Below, in pieces: positions 37,839-50,128 of a stretch of 64,000 bases of DNA. Origin of the DNA: Rhabdornis inornatus. Taxonomy: Eukaryota > Chordata > Aves > Passeriformes > Rhabdornithidae. The notes beneath the pieces are model-generated. The model ran no database searches. It was given only the letters and a program-made list of their open reading frames with translations, and was not told the DNA's origin. The position numbers and the translations under genes are program-made. Location: the NCBI GenBank assembly GCA_013397075.1, contig VWZS01010874.1, positions 746,039 through 810,038 on the forward strand, in the 5' to 3' direction. The number at the start of each line of letters is the position of its first letter. Positions within the stretch are counted from its first letter, which is position 1.

Positions 37839-40800
37839 TGATTTAAACTGGGGGACGTTGAGACGTAAAAATACCACCTATACTTGGATAAACATTAATT
37901 ATATCTATATTGCTGAGCAGAAGACAACACTATCTTGTCTGCCCAGCACTGCCTGCAGTAATTGCTGAGCCCATGACCCTCTGTAGCATATTTTGCTCAC
38001 TCCTGGAATTTGCTCTCTGCATCAGTTAAACACAGTGCATGATAATGAAATAGTGTGATACTGCATGCTCAGAACCCTCCTGAAGCCAAGGTATCACCAA
38101 AATTAATGGGGCTAATCATAAGTTTAAAGATAAGTGTGTATAACCCTTTGAAAGATAAAGCCCTTGGCCTCTTCTTCTGTCTGTACATAAATTGCTGCTT
38201 TCTTGCCACCTCCTTATATGTGTTTGAAGATGTAAAAGAGGAGAGCTCTGCCACCAGTGCTGTGATTTCTCTGTTCTTTTCCAGGCTGCTCCTAAACTCA
38301 AATTTCTCTATTCCTCCAGTCTAGGCTCAAATTTCTTTGTTAACCAATAAAAGCTATTTCCATTGTTCTATTTAGGGACTACAGGACACATTCTACTACT
38401 CACTTGTGAGCCAGGTCAACTTAAAGAGCTTTAAAGATGTCTATGCCATCCCCAGTTATAGAAGCAAGGAACAAAGTCCTTTTGTAAAACGTGTGCAAAC
38501 CCTTAGCTTCAACATGCTGGGGAACATAAAAAATGTGATGCTTTATACATCTCCCCCCAACTCCCCCAGAGAGGGGAATGCACAGGTGATAATATTGTTA
38601 TTATCAAACACTGAAAAGTCAATCTCTCCTTGCACAGGCATATCTGCTGCAAACTTCATTAGGCAAGTTGATGAAGTTATATCTGGCACATGCTCCATGA
38701 CACAGTGCAGAAGAACAAACCAGGAGCAGCTCTGGAAGTGTCTTAGTTCTTTCAGAAAAGCAAGAAAAGGGACCAGCTGATGCTCAGGTACAGACATCCT
38801 CTTATCTTCAGAACACTTACACTGTTGCACAGCGAGATGCAACTTTCAGGGGATTATTTTGATACTGCAAAGTTTTACATCCCTAGGGATTCTCAGTAAA
38901 AAGAGCCACAGGAAACAAAATCTGAGGCTAGAAAATTAAGTTTGGAAATGACAAAGTTAAAGCCTTCTTATGCTCCAGTCCCTGAATACATGATCACATA
39001 TGTATGTCAAACACGGAGCAGGGTGGAGCTGGATGCTCCAAGCAAGTGAGTTGTGGTGAAGCCTTGTCTGATTCACTCCAAAGGCTGGATGGTGTGCACT
39101 CCACGAGACATGTGGCTGCACAGCAAATAATGAGCGTAAAAATAAAACCTGAACAGCTGCCTCATTTGCTAAGCACGTCCATCTTGTACATTGGGCAAGT
39201 CTGGGTTCCTGTGTGGAGAAAAAAACCCCATCTGATGGTATTAGCTATATATATACACACTGCATGTGGATACATCAGTATTGGATGCTTTGTAAGGCTG
39301 GGATATGTCCTGGACTCCAGACAGATATAAGAAGAAAAGACATCTTAGAGAATATTGCATTTTTGGCAACATGTGCTGGCTCAAAGGAATTGTAAAGGAA
39401 GTAAATTAAATAGTACTAAGAATGTGTATATTTATAGCCCTTTTCATACCAGGATCCCAAAACACCTCTGAAAAAATTAAGCTTCACAACATTGCTGTGA
39501 TCTAAGTAATAAGCATCACTTTTTTCCTAATATATGAAGTGGATCAGAAAAAGACAAAGTCATTTAACCAGACCATCAAGAGCAAGAAAGTCTGAATTTT
39601 AGGTTCAGATTTTAACTCTTAGCCAAACTGTCTTCCGTGAAAACATACAGGGAAGCTATTGATTTTCATGCTTCCCTGCTCTTCTCCAACAATCCAGCAC
39701 AGTGCTCAGGCATATGGTTAACTTAAGGCCACTGACTGTTGGCTTATGCTTCTGAAAAAACCTTTTGGCATGAAGTACACACAGTTTTGAAGAGAAAAGA
39801 AAAAAGTAGATTTATAAGAGCATTGGTCATTTTACCAACTGTGCCTAGAATTTCCTGGACGTTTTAAATGTTCAACTGAATCCCCAGTGTCAGATTGTAT
39901 TAAAAGACTGTCCTCAGAAAGGAACATTCCAAATTTCCATGAGCTTTGCCAGTTTCCAATGATTTGATGTTTATTTGAGCTATTGTACAAAGTTTTCTGT
40001 TGAGTCAGATCATTCAGGACTAGCTGCTGGGACCACAGAGTGTCAGCAGAACATAATTCATCTGCGGCTGATGGCAGCACGGTTTATTGGATAGGTAATG
40101 CTTCTTCAGGCAGAGAGACCACTAGCAAATTTGGTGGGGTATAGAACAGAAATCAAGCATTCTGTTCCCCCTTTGTTTGCTTGTTGGATTTCTTTAAGGA
40201 GTGGAGAAATATCTGCAGCATCTTTCTGGGGTCAAAGAGGGAGGGAAAAGCAGTATCATGGTTTTAAAGAATGTCCCCAGCATGCTCTTTTCTGTATCAT
40301 CCATGCCTCAAGTCTTTTGTTGGCTTTTTGTCTTTTTTTATCTTTATGCTTCTCACATATACACACACACACCTGCTGAACCTCTGCCTTTTCAGTCTAT
40401 TCCAAAGGGAATTCCCTCAGACTGCATAAAATACCAAAAAGCTCTTTTTCTTCATAATAGAAGAAATACCTACCAAGATTATGCCTTGCTTTTGTGGTAT
40501 GAACTACAGTTGAATAAAAATTCCCCAGCTGCACAGTGAGACCAAGTCTTTGAGCTCACATGTGCTTTCTGTGAAAACAGCTCGCCCAGAAACGTAAAGC
40601 AAGAAAATCTTTTTCTTTTCTTTTTTTTCTTTTCTTATTTTTTTTGCAACCGGTTCTCAAAAGTAGCTGTGCATGGAGCTCTAATTAGCTTTTACCTCTG
40701 TAGATGGGACATCTTGGCTTCAGGATAGAGCCTGTGTTGACTTAATTACTTAGATCTTAAGCTATACAAGGCTCTCGGTGCTTGTGTAGTACCTGGCAGT

Positions 40801-41049
40801 GCTGGAACTGGACCGAAGTTCCTCAGCAAGACCTCAATGCAAATAATGAATGAAGCTACATAAGAGGACTTTGAGTAACTCATTCTAAACCACGAGATGT
40901 TTGGACTGCAAATAAAGAAAGATATGTGGGACATAATCTGCTGTTGAGCTTTAGCACAATTCCTGTTAACTCTGAGCCTGACACAGCCAGGACAATAGCA
41001 GGCTATAGATTTTGTTTCCGTCTCTGACATATACTAAGCACTACAAGAC
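37839..41049. other. AT-rich intergenic DNA
   Basis: No gene recognised. It holds the MIR-like remnant at 39,425-39,640, a short CA run (40,358-40,372), and T-rich stretches near 40,610-40,645. Confidence 0.6.
39425..39640 (+). repeat. Old MIR-like SINE remnant
   Basis: This follows the layout of a remembered amniote SINE-type repeat: TATAGCCCTTTTCATACCAG, GGATCCCAAAACACCTC, TTAAGCTTCACAACATTGC, then GACAAAGTCATTTAACCAGA (compare GGTTAAGTGACTTGCCCAAG), and TTTTAACTCTTAGCCAAACT near the end. Heavily diverged, so low to moderate confidence. Confidence 0.45.
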
Positions 41050-41330
41050 TAAAACATTTTGAAGGTAATATCCAATGTCTTGCAGAACGAATGACAAATG
41101 TCAACCCTTACACTCTCACAAGATCTGAGCAGGAATAAGACAAGTCTATAGGCTGAGGCAAGTTTATTATTACAAATACCTTATTAAATCTGAATGGTAA
41201 TGGCATTCCAATTAGCTCATTGTTAGGAATCTTTCATGTTTGACTTTCATTTAGACTGATTACGGGAATAATGCAGACCCTGTATAAGTAATTGGCACAA
41301 AATAAAAGCATTTGAGCTGCAAAAACCCTC
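41050..41330. promoter_or_regulatory. Enhancer-like block in the intergenic region
   Basis: Complex sequence with TAATGGCATTCCAATTAGCT (TEAD-like CATTCC next to a CAATTAG homeodomain core), CTCATTGTTAGG (SOX-like), CTTATTAAATCTG, GACTGATTACGGG and AAGTAATTGGCAC. It stands out from repeat-poor but bland neighbours. Inferred regulatory. Confidence 0.45.
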
Positions 41331-42804
41331 CTAGAGGCTGTGCTCTTTAAAAAAAAATAAATAAAAGCTTCCTATCTTTCCCAGCTCATGAGCTCTCTCT
41401 GTTCACCATAATAATGAGACAACCCATTGAGTCTCCTGTGGGCCTGGTGGTATCAGAGCTCCCTTTTTACCTACCCCTCTCTTCTCAGGAGCTGTAGGGG
41501 GGCTCCTTCTCTTTTACTCTCCACCATCCTATTCTCTGCTCCCTTCGTCACAAGCCTTGGCACTGTTTTATTGATCCTGCTCAACTGTGGATTCTTTCAC
41601 ACCCAGATCACAGGCTAGTCTCTCCCACACCCTCCACCTCCTCCTTCTCCTAGCTCTGCTGGTCTTTCCAGATGAGCAGCTGGGAACTTGCCTTTCTGTC
41701 CTGGCTCCCTGCTCCTTGGACAGAAAAGGTGTTTCCTTTTGCAGCAGAGCCTCTGTGAGCCGGACAGGGACTACAGGTGACTCGTCACAGCAGTTCTCTG
41801 CTTGCTTTCTTCAGAGGGCAGAACGTGAGAAAGGACTTTTTCAATACTTTCTGCAACCTGGGATGGAGATTTTCTCTTCTTCCCCTCGTAGAAGGAGGTC
41901 TGGAGAAAGCATTCACTGTGGAGTCCCTCTTGCCATGAGCACAGCACTTGCAGAGCTCAGCCTGGTGGCTCAGGCTGGTTAAGGGTCCTGGCTTCCCCCC
42001 ATCAGTTAAGTTCCAGCAGGGCAAGGGTGCACCAAGCCTGGGGAACCTGGCTTACAATTTTGTGTAGGCTGAGAAGGAAATATCCCATTCCAAGAGACAC
42101 TGGTTTCAGGGAAAGCACCAAAAGCCACTTCCTGGAGCCCCAGCTCGTTATGCTAAGAGAAGGAGCAGCACGAGATACTTGGTGAAGCATCCATCCCTGC
42201 CAGACCTCCCTTCCTCCTCTGACTAATCTGGTGCCAGCCCCAGCATGTTTCTGGGCACAGAAGCTACAGTAAAATAAGCCATGTAGGAAAGACTTCCTGC
42301 TCTTTGGTCTGGGTATGCACATCCATTTCACCCCGCTCTGTGCCAGGGCCAGCACATCCCCAAAACTTCTGCCCCTTCCCACCCCAGTGTGGGTGAGAAG
42401 GGCACACAGCAGTGGGCTCTGGGGATCTGAGACACGCTCCAGCCACTTCCCCACCACTGGGATCAAGCTGGGAGCAGGGCTCTGGATTGCAGCTTCCTGG
42501 CAGTGTAGACACAGCATGTGTTATCCGTATGACGGCGCGCCAGAAAAGGTCTCTGGTGTGGGAAAGGCCAGCAGTTCCTACTTAGGAACTATTTGGCTTC
42601 TGCAGGGCTCTGGAGGGCGAGCTAGGAGTTACAAGTAAGCAGCAACAGCAGCAGGGTTTTGGGAAAAGCTGGGGAAGTCGATGGGAACAGCAGGCAGCTG
42701 TAGAAGAGCAGGAAACTGAAAGCTGGGACAAAGCAGCTGAAAGCTGGGCTGAGATGTGCCTGGCTGCTGCTGGAGGGGAACAGTGGTGTCATGGCACAGA
42801 GCTG
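41331..42804. other. Intergenic DNA, no feature seen
   Basis: Pyrimidine-rich around 41,460-41,680 and moderately GC-rich to 42,500. The frames have no domains. Confidence 0.5.
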
Positions 42805-42966
42805 TTGGGATCACTGGGAAGGGGAGCAGGGCCCAGAAAGGTCATGAAATCCCCATTCTTGCAGGTTCTCAAGACCGAGACGAACAAAGCCCTGAGCAAC
42901 CTGGTCTGAATTCAGTTTTGACCCCACTGTGAGGTGGAGCTTAGACTGCAGAGCTCCAGAGGCCCC
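42805..42966 (+). mobile_element. CR1 LINE 3' fragment, diverged
   Basis: Plus-strand sense blocks CAGAAAGGTCATGAAATCCC, AAAGCCCTGAGCAACCTGGT and CAGAGCTCCAGAGGCCCCTT correspond to the CR1 3' UTR. The final ATTCTATG repeats are missing. A minus-strand 122-codon frame over this area is an antisense artefact. Confidence 0.8.
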
Positions 42967-45119
42967 TTTTGCCAGTAATTGCATGACTGAATATGGGTTG
43001 GCAATGCCGTTTTTGTACCGTCCATTTGGTGAAAGCATCTTTTGTTTCTGACAGTGCTGATCAAAAAATGTCTTCCATTGCTGGAAGTGAGAAACCTGCC
43101 CTTGCAGGAGGGCACTGTCCCTGGGGTGCTGGTGGTACTCACCAAAAAATCTGTAAATCAGTCTGGTGATTCTTTGCATCTGGTCTCCTAGAGTATCCCT
43201 GTAGGGTTGGTGACCCTTTGCCTGCCAGTAGAATACCTTCCTTCACTCCTCTTGCCTGGTACTGACTGGCAGGTGACTCTCCTGACGAAAATAGGGAAGA
43301 TTTCCATGTGACAGTCAGGAATTTCAAGTGTCTCTAGGCAGTGATGCTTAGTGGACTTTTCATATTGGCTGGATCATGATCTTGTACAAAACCCAGCAGT
43401 GTTCTACAACATTTGATCTACTGTAACCAAGTATCACAACCTTGTTAGGAATTAGTTACTTTAAAGAAAAAAAGAAGCAGCAAATAATGAAGCAACTGGC
43501 TCAAAAAGCTGTGACAGATGAACTGATGACAAGTAATGGGCACATACCTAAATAAAGTGTATAGTTAAGCATGTGCTTAATTACTCTGCTGGACTGATTA
43601 TGGGTACATTCTTGAGCTGCAATGAAAATTTCTCCATAGCTGAAGCATATAAAGAGACCTGTGCAAGAGATCCTGTATTGTGTGAATAAGAAATACTCCC
43701 ATGGATGGCTAAGTTTTAAATTAACTCTGATTTTTATGGGACTCTTTGAACCAGAAACCACGACAGAACTTTTAATACTAAGCTGGCAGTAATTTAGGCA
43801 ATGCTGTATTGTCAGGCCTATTTATCCTGCCTTTGTGTTTGTAACTGGGCTATATTTACTTGTCACATTAAAATAACCAAGAGTTCACTTTTGTGTGTTT
43901 GAGCCATTCCATGAGGTACTCACGAATCAGAGCCTTGTTATCTGTCTGCAGCAATAAAGATGAAAAGTCTGCTGACATCCACAACAAGCTGTAAACCAGG
44001 TTGTTTAATAAAGTTTGTTTTGATGCTCAGAATCACCATGTTGTCACTGTTAATTAGGAACTTTCACTTCAGGTGAAACCTTGGATATGTCTAAAGTGAT
44101 CTGCAACAATGGATCTGGAACTGGTAACTGGCTTAACAGCTACAAAATTCTTCTGAATAACCCTACTTAAACTTCTGTCTGTAAGGTTAATCAGAAAGGA
44201 AATTATGCAGAGTAAATTTTCTCTGTTTAAAACCCATAAGCCTTACAAATTATATTTACATTTAATTAAAAAGTAGACACATTAGCCATTTTTTTCCTGT
44301 ACATTTTTTTCTTTCAGATTCTGCAGTGGTTCAGAATTTCTCTGTAAGATATTTAATGATAATCTTTTCATAAATAATAAGATAGTTAGACAGGGTTGCC
44401 TTTAACCCCAAGTCTTGATTTGTAAGTTTAATCAGTTTCCAGACATATTATTAAAAATTGTGAACACAAAAAAAAAAAAAAAAAGGAAAAAGGAAAAAAA
44501 GGAGAGAGAAGAAAGAATTGAGGTGCATTAATAGTACTCAGGAGTGATACTATTCCATCCCACAGAGCTGGATGAATTCCCTGTGTAGCCCTTGAAATTT
44601 ACCCTACTTATCTGTTGTAGAATTAAATCACCTCCTTATCTCAGCTGTATATCCATACTATACTCTTTATCACAGAATATATGCTCTGTTGACATCCTAA
44701 AATTTACATCCGGAGGGGTTAGTGATTTTTGATTTTGGTATCTGGATTTTGACATGAGGCTACCCAGAATGAGCCTAATTTGGGTTGTGATTTCTTTGTT
44801 TATTCCATGTCTTCTGCTAAGAAGCATATTTAATTTGAAAAAAAACAAACAAACAAAAAAAAAACCAACTCACCCCAAAACAATTGGAGGTTTCTGAATG
44901 TTAGATTCCCAAAGTTTACATGAATTTCAAGTATCCAGACAGCTCTGTCTTCTGCATACACCAGTTTGGACCCATGGTCTCGGAGGGAGCTCCAGGAAAG
45001 GACACATAAAAAACAAAGGAGATCTTTTAGATTAGGAACAAAACCTTGTTCACAGGTGATAGCAGCCCACCAGGACACTGCTGTCCCTAAGCTCTGCATA
45101 GCTAAATTAGCACCATCTG
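42967..45119. other. AT-rich intergenic DNA
   Basis: No gene recognised. The interval 43,980-44,090 is complex, with GGTTGTTTAATAAAGTTTG and CACTGTTAATTAGGAAC, and may be regulatory. An A-rich tract lies at 44,469-44,510 and a CAAA microsatellite at 44,840-44,866. Confidence 0.5.
44469..44517. repeat. A-rich low-complexity tract
   Basis: A run of about 18 A is followed by GGAAAAAGGAAAAAAAGGAG-type purine sequence. Possibly a decayed poly(A), but no element precedes it that I can recognise. Confidence 0.85.
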
Positions 45120-45260
45120 AGCCAAATTAGGCTTTTTTGGGATCAAAGTAATAAAGACGAGGGGAGTGAATGTATTGCTCGTAACAAGCGAGTTCAAATG
45201 GGAAAGATGAGATAATCAGGCCAAAGGGAGGTGAAAGAGGGAATTCTGATGATTATAGTT
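45120..45260. promoter_or_regulatory. Enhancer-like block in the intergenic region
   Basis: Complex sequence with a TCF/LEF-like GATCAAAG (45141-45148), AGTAATAAAGACG, GAATGTATTGCTCGTAACAA and GATGAGATAATCAGG. It is CpG-containing in an otherwise CpG-poor area. Inferred. Confidence 0.35.
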
Positions 45261-46547
45261 ATTTGGAAATCCACTGGAGGGAGGATCCCTATGGCTGGAA
45301 AACGTTTCCACACCTAGAATTTGTGGAGGATGAGGTTTTGGTGGTGACTACTTCTTTGATGTCTTTTCTTTTCCCTGCCTTTATCTAAGCTTCACTTGAG
45401 CCTCAACCAGCAGCTTGCTCCCAGGTGAGGTTAATTCCTAGATGCTGCAAGGAGCTATCAGCTGACTTCTTAAACCACTGTTTAATTAGCAGTGATATTA
45501 CATTTTCAGAATGGAAGCATGTACACAAAGGGCTGGAGTTATAAATTACGCTAACAGAGGATAATCTACAGAGAGACAAGAATAAGATGTATTAATGCAG
45601 TGCCCAGACATGCCCATGCATTGTGCTTAAAGCTGCCCCAGTGATGAGTGTGTATGTGGAATATTTGACTAAAGGCTCACATAGCACAAAACAAAATAAA
45701 GCAAACAGAGGGAGGTAAAGAGGAAGGAAAAAATAAGACTTAATTCCCCAAGCCATTACATCACCTGCAAATTCAGACATCAGTAGCCTTTCACTGAAGA
45801 TGCAGCTGCACTGTGCAAAAATCAGGCAGGAGGTTTCCCTACATGCAGTGTGAAATATAGAAATGCACAACATGGTTATCTCACTGGGCAGGAGCCTGTG
45901 CTGCCAGCATGAACATACTTCACAATACATCATTCCCAATACCACAAAGTAAAATTAACTTTTTTTTTTGGTAGCTCTAGAGCCACTTTGGAAAAGCCTG
46001 ATTAGCTGATGACTATGAAAAGTATTGTTCCCTCCTGCACCAATGGAATCCCTTTGTAAATATCAGGTTTAGAGCAAACATCAAGCAATAATCCCTATCC
46101 CCCAATTTACACTTGACAAAGCCAGGATAGCTCAGAGTAAAAAGCCACTTGGAGAAACAAATCAAACCTGAACAGTTTGTGTATGAAAACCAAAACAGAA
46201 TGGTTTGAGCAGCTTCAGAACTGACATTGCAGCTCCTCTGCGGCAAAAGGAAAGAAAGGGCATGATGGGATCATCAAATCTGTCTCTGCAGAAGTCACAA
46301 CTAGGCCAGAGACTTGTGAAAATTTGATCACTAAGTGAAACAATGATATTTGGATAAGTTACGATGGTTCTAGCTGTTAGTAAACTAGGCACAAATTAAA
46401 ATACTATTAATGAGGAAAATCAACATATTTGATGAGCAGTATTTTAACAAAATGGGTCTTCAACAATTAAATATCCTGATGAGTATTTCACAGGTTTTTT
46501 CCCTTTTCTCAGAAGAGAAAACATGGCATTATTGTGTTCTAGAAACC
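45261..46547. other. AT-rich intergenic DNA
   Basis: No gene. The interval 45,420-45,560 has TTCTTAAACCACTGTTTAAT and TTATAAATTACGC and may extend the neighbouring block. Otherwise nothing specific. Confidence 0.5.
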
Positions 46548-46873
46548 ACAGAATCACAGAATAATTTAGGTTGGAAAAGACCTTTGAGATCATTGAGTGC
46601 AGCTTATGCCCCAATACCACTGTGTCAACCAGACCATGGCACTGTGTGCCGTGTCCAGGCTTTCCTTAAACACCTCCAGGGATGGAGACTCCACCACCTC
46701 TCTGACAGCCCATTCCAATGTCTAATCACCTTTTCTGAGAAGGAATTCTTTCTAATGTCCAACCCAAACTTCTCCTGGCACAGCTTAAGACAGTGTCCTC
46801 TTGTCCTGTCCCTGGTTGCCTGTGAGGAGAGGCCAACCCCCACCTGGCTCCAGCCTCCTGTCAGGTTTCTCAG
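46548..46873 (-). mobile_element. CR1 LINE 3' fragment
   Basis: The plus strand begins CACAGAATCACAGAATAATT (reverse complement of the CR1 terminus), then GGTTGGAAAAGACCTTTGAG, CACCTCCAGGGATGGAGACT and GACAGTGTCCTCTTGTCCTG. 5'-truncated and noncoding. Confidence 0.95.
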
Positions 46874-48206
46874 ATGCCCTGAAAAAACTCACACATTTTC
46901 CTCTTTTCTCATTTACAGCTTGGAGATCCATCCATGTTTTCCACAGCAAGCCATGAAAATAGCACTACCCTTATAATCTCTCCACCTGGAAAGAGGGGTT
47001 TGTCCAAAATGTAGAAAGAGCAGTGAGTACCTGAGTACCTTCAGGGATCCAACCCTACTGACTCACAAAGTATTTAGCAGAGGAACAGGTGACACATGCT
47101 GGGTGTACAAAGATGGACAGCTTCCTGTGGACTGTCTCAGGGCTGATGTTAGTGGTGACAAAAAATGTAACTGGATGAGTCATGGGTTGTAAGGAAGATC
47201 CAGATGTTCAGAGGTACAAAACTGTGCTGTGTCCTGATCCTTGGAGCAGTACAGGTTTAAAATGCTCAATCTGCAGAGGGGTTAAGCAGTCCAAAGCAGC
47301 TTAGCCTGGTCAAAGAGCAAACAAGTTTGTCCATGAGCAAACCTTGTAGCAGAAAAGATGTCATTTGGCACTCCAGAGTTGAGGCAGACCCCTCTTGGCA
47401 AGCCAGGCCCCACAGAATCTGCCATCGCTTATAAAAATTAATGTATTATTTAATAATTATTTATTGTAATTACTATTCAATATTACTCTCTGAAGCAGGG
47501 GAGTTGAGGTTGTGGGCAATCTGCAGGCCAATTAAATTTCAAGAGGAGCAAGCTTCCAGACTTCTAGAGCTATTTCTCTTTGCTTTGCACAGTGTTCCTG
47601 TCTGGCTGAGTGATACATGGAGCTAGGGTGACAGCCTGTGGCAAAACAGAAGAATTTCAATATCTTAATCCTTTTGATTTCCACTTGCTTTTGATCTTTT
47701 CTCCACTTCCTGCTTGTCAGTCCAGACAAAGGTGGTCACATCGTGGTTTCTACCCTTACCTCTGGTTTGAAGGATGGGAAACTGTCATCCCCTCTCCCTC
47801 TATATTCTCCCTACTCTTCTTTGTTGGTGTTTTTGGGTGCTACATAAGCTAAAAACCCATTTGACAAAATGGTGCTGCATCTGGCTGCACAACCTGAAGG
47901 AAATAATCTTATATGGGTCTTTGTAAGGATCCCACCAGGGGATGACTGGTTGGTTCCTTTTGACTCCAAAAGAGAGGAGCAATGGAGCAGCCTCAATCTC
48001 AGTTCTGCTTTTTTCATGTTTTGCTTCTCACCTATTCCTTCATCAATGATATGGAACTTAGTTAAAGCCATCTCATGTTGAGATCTTCTTTTTGCCAGGG
48101 CAAAAAACATCAAAGTTAAGAGGGAGGCAGGAGCTTCTGCACTTCTAGTAACACTTTAGGCAATTTTCATTTGAAAAATATTTTTTCTGAGTCAGGGTTT
48201 TCTTCC
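46874..48206. other. Intergenic DNA between CR1 copies
   Basis: Nothing specific seen; the frames are short and without domains. Confidence 0.5.
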
Positions 48207-48345
48207 AGAATCATAGAATAGCCTGGGCTGGAAGCAACCTTAAAGATTACTTAGTTCCACCCCCCATCACGTGGACAGGGACATTTTTCACTAGATCTGG
48301 TTGCTCAGAGCTCCATCCAGCCTGACTTTGAACACTTCCAGGGAT
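48207..48345 (-). mobile_element. CR1 LINE 3' fragment, short
   Basis: The plus strand begins AGAATCATAGAATAGCCTGG, then ACGTGGACAGGGACATTTTT and AACACTTCCAGGGATGGGGC. Only about 140 bp of the 3' end remain. Confidence 0.9.
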
Positions 48346-48959
48346 GGGGCAAACACTTGTAGGGATGTGGCAAACCTGCTGCTGCTTCTTTCTCTTTAGC
48401 AGTAGAGTTGTTTTTAAAAAAAGTATATTTTCTTTATACTCTGCCCAAATTAATAAAATAAATTTTCTTTAAAGCGACACTAAATGAGTCACAGATGGTG
48501 TTGCCCTTTTACAGGTTACAGAAATCACCCATTACAGTTCTTTTAATTTATCAGTGAGGGAAAAGAAGACGGCCTCTTGCTCCCTTGGCAGTAATAATCA
48601 GAAACAGCCTATTTGGAGCTTAATTTATCCCAAATACGTATTGATAGTTGCAATGAGGAATATGTGACCTCTTTGGGAGTCACCAGTGGATGGAAGGTGG
48701 ATAACTTTTATAAAACCACCTTTAATAAAAAAGAGTGTTATATTGTGCATGTTTGGTGGGGTATTTAAGCATATGGTTTCCATATCAGGAGCAAAGATGG
48801 CAAACACATGCTCCACCTTCCAAAAAACCTTTCTTATGCTCATCACTCCTTGCAGAAAGAGAGCTGCGAGGGTTTGTTTTGTTTTATTTATTTTATTTTT
48901 ATTTTACAGCTCTGGTTGCGTGGAAGAGCTGATGTGATTTCTCAAGGAATGTTAAACTT
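48346..48959. other. AT-rich spacer before the CpG patch
   Basis: AT-rich with a TTTTATTTA-type run at 48,876-48,906. No feature is supported. Confidence 0.5.
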
Positions 48960-49600
48960 GTTTTCCTGCTCGTACGAGGAGAGGTGATGGAATCTGCCCA
49001 GGGGCTCAGCCCGGTTACTCCCCAGCCCCGGGGGGATCCCTCGGGGAGGATCACGCAGAGAATTAAGGATCTGCTGAGGCTCTGCGGACCCGAGCAGACC
49101 CCGAAGAGCGGCTCTGGTGTACCGAGGGCACATCCCGGCTGCAGATCCCCGGCAATTAAAGCTTGCCGCTCTCCGGTGCGAGCATCCCGGGCACAGCATC
49201 CCCGGCGCTGGTGCGGCCCGGGCGGGTCCCGGAGCTGCTCGGCCCCGATGCTCGGTGATAAATCTCTCGGTCCCCTCGCTTTTTCGTCACTCGCCTAATC
49301 CCGTGCCCCCCTTTCATGTGCGGTAATTGCGAGCAGCTGCTGCCGCGGCCCGGAGCGCGCAGAGACAGAACAATGGCAACAGCTGTTTCATTTCGCCTCG
49401 GGCCAGCGCTTCCTGCTCGGTCTGCATCTGCCCTTCTGGGTCCAATTTATGCTCCTGGGTTGTTGCTGGCTTTTTGGGTATTTTTTTTTTTTTCCCCTGT
49501 GACCCCGCTCTCCGCTGAGGAGGGATTTGGAGGAGGACGCGCTCCAGCCGCGTTCTGGCACCGGGACACTCTGCCCATCGCCAGGGGCAAGGGGAGAGAG
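48960..49600. promoter_or_regulatory. Isolated CpG island-like element
   Basis: CpG density jumps from the AT-rich surroundings at about 48,965 and falls again after about 49,600. It includes AGCAGCTGCTGC (E-box), CGGTAATTGCGAG (homeodomain core, near 49,321-49,333), AGAACAATGGCAACAGCTG (SOX-like ACAATGG next to a second E-box) and CGGTGATAAATC. It lies about 28 kb upstream of the EMX2 start codon. No coding exon, ATG-led conserved frame or splice pair was found, so an orphan island or enhancer, or a lncRNA promoter, is more likely than a gene. Confidence 0.5.
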
Positions 49601-49803
49601 GGATGAGAGGGATGTCGTGCCTCTTCAAATGAAAATAATAACAAATGTCACGGGGGAAAAAAAGAAAACCCCACCCAAAACACCCTGAAGTAATACAAAT
49701 GAGCAGTAAGGCTGGGTTGAGGTGCGAGGTGGGCAGCCCCCAGGAACATCCATTCCCTGTGGGAAGTCAAGGTTGAAGCCAAGGTATATCTGGGGCTGGC
49801 TGG

Positions 49804-50128
49804 TCATAGAATCCCAGAGTCACAGAATGATTTGGGTTGAAGGGACCCTAAAAATCCCTTGGTTCCAAGCTCCCTGCCATGGGTAGGGACACCTTCCACT
49901 AGACCAGGTATCTCCAAGCCCCGTCCAGCCCAGCCTGGAGCATTTCCAGAGATGCGGTGTCAGCATCTTATCTGGGTAACCTGTGCCAGGGCCCCACCAC
50001 CCTCACAGTAAAAAATTTCTTCCTGATATCTAATCTAAATCTACCCTCCTTCAGCATCCAGTCATTCCCCCTTGTCCCATCACTGCATAAGGAGGCCCTG
50101 CCCAGCTTTCCCGGAGTTGCTTTAGGTC
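49804..50128 (-). mobile_element. CR1 LINE 3' fragment
   Basis: The plus strand begins CATAGAATCCCAGAGTCACA, then TTTGGGTTGAAGGGACCCTA, CACTAGACCAGGTATCTCC and TTCTTCCTGATATCTAATCT. 5'-truncated and noncoding. It lies just 200 bp from the CpG-rich patch. Confidence 0.95.

Noticed and set aside
42811..43179. Minus-strand 122-codon protein-like frame
   Set aside because: The C-terminal third is antisense to a CR1 3' fragment and the remainder has no recognisable domain or splice context.
46410..46976. Plus-strand 188-codon frame
   Set aside because: Most of it covers a reversed CR1 fragment; it has no independent coding evidence.
48960..49600. First exon of PDZD8 or another neighbouring gene
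   Set aside because: None of the frames through this island resembles PDZD8 or any protein I recognise. No donor-flanked conserved coding segment was found.
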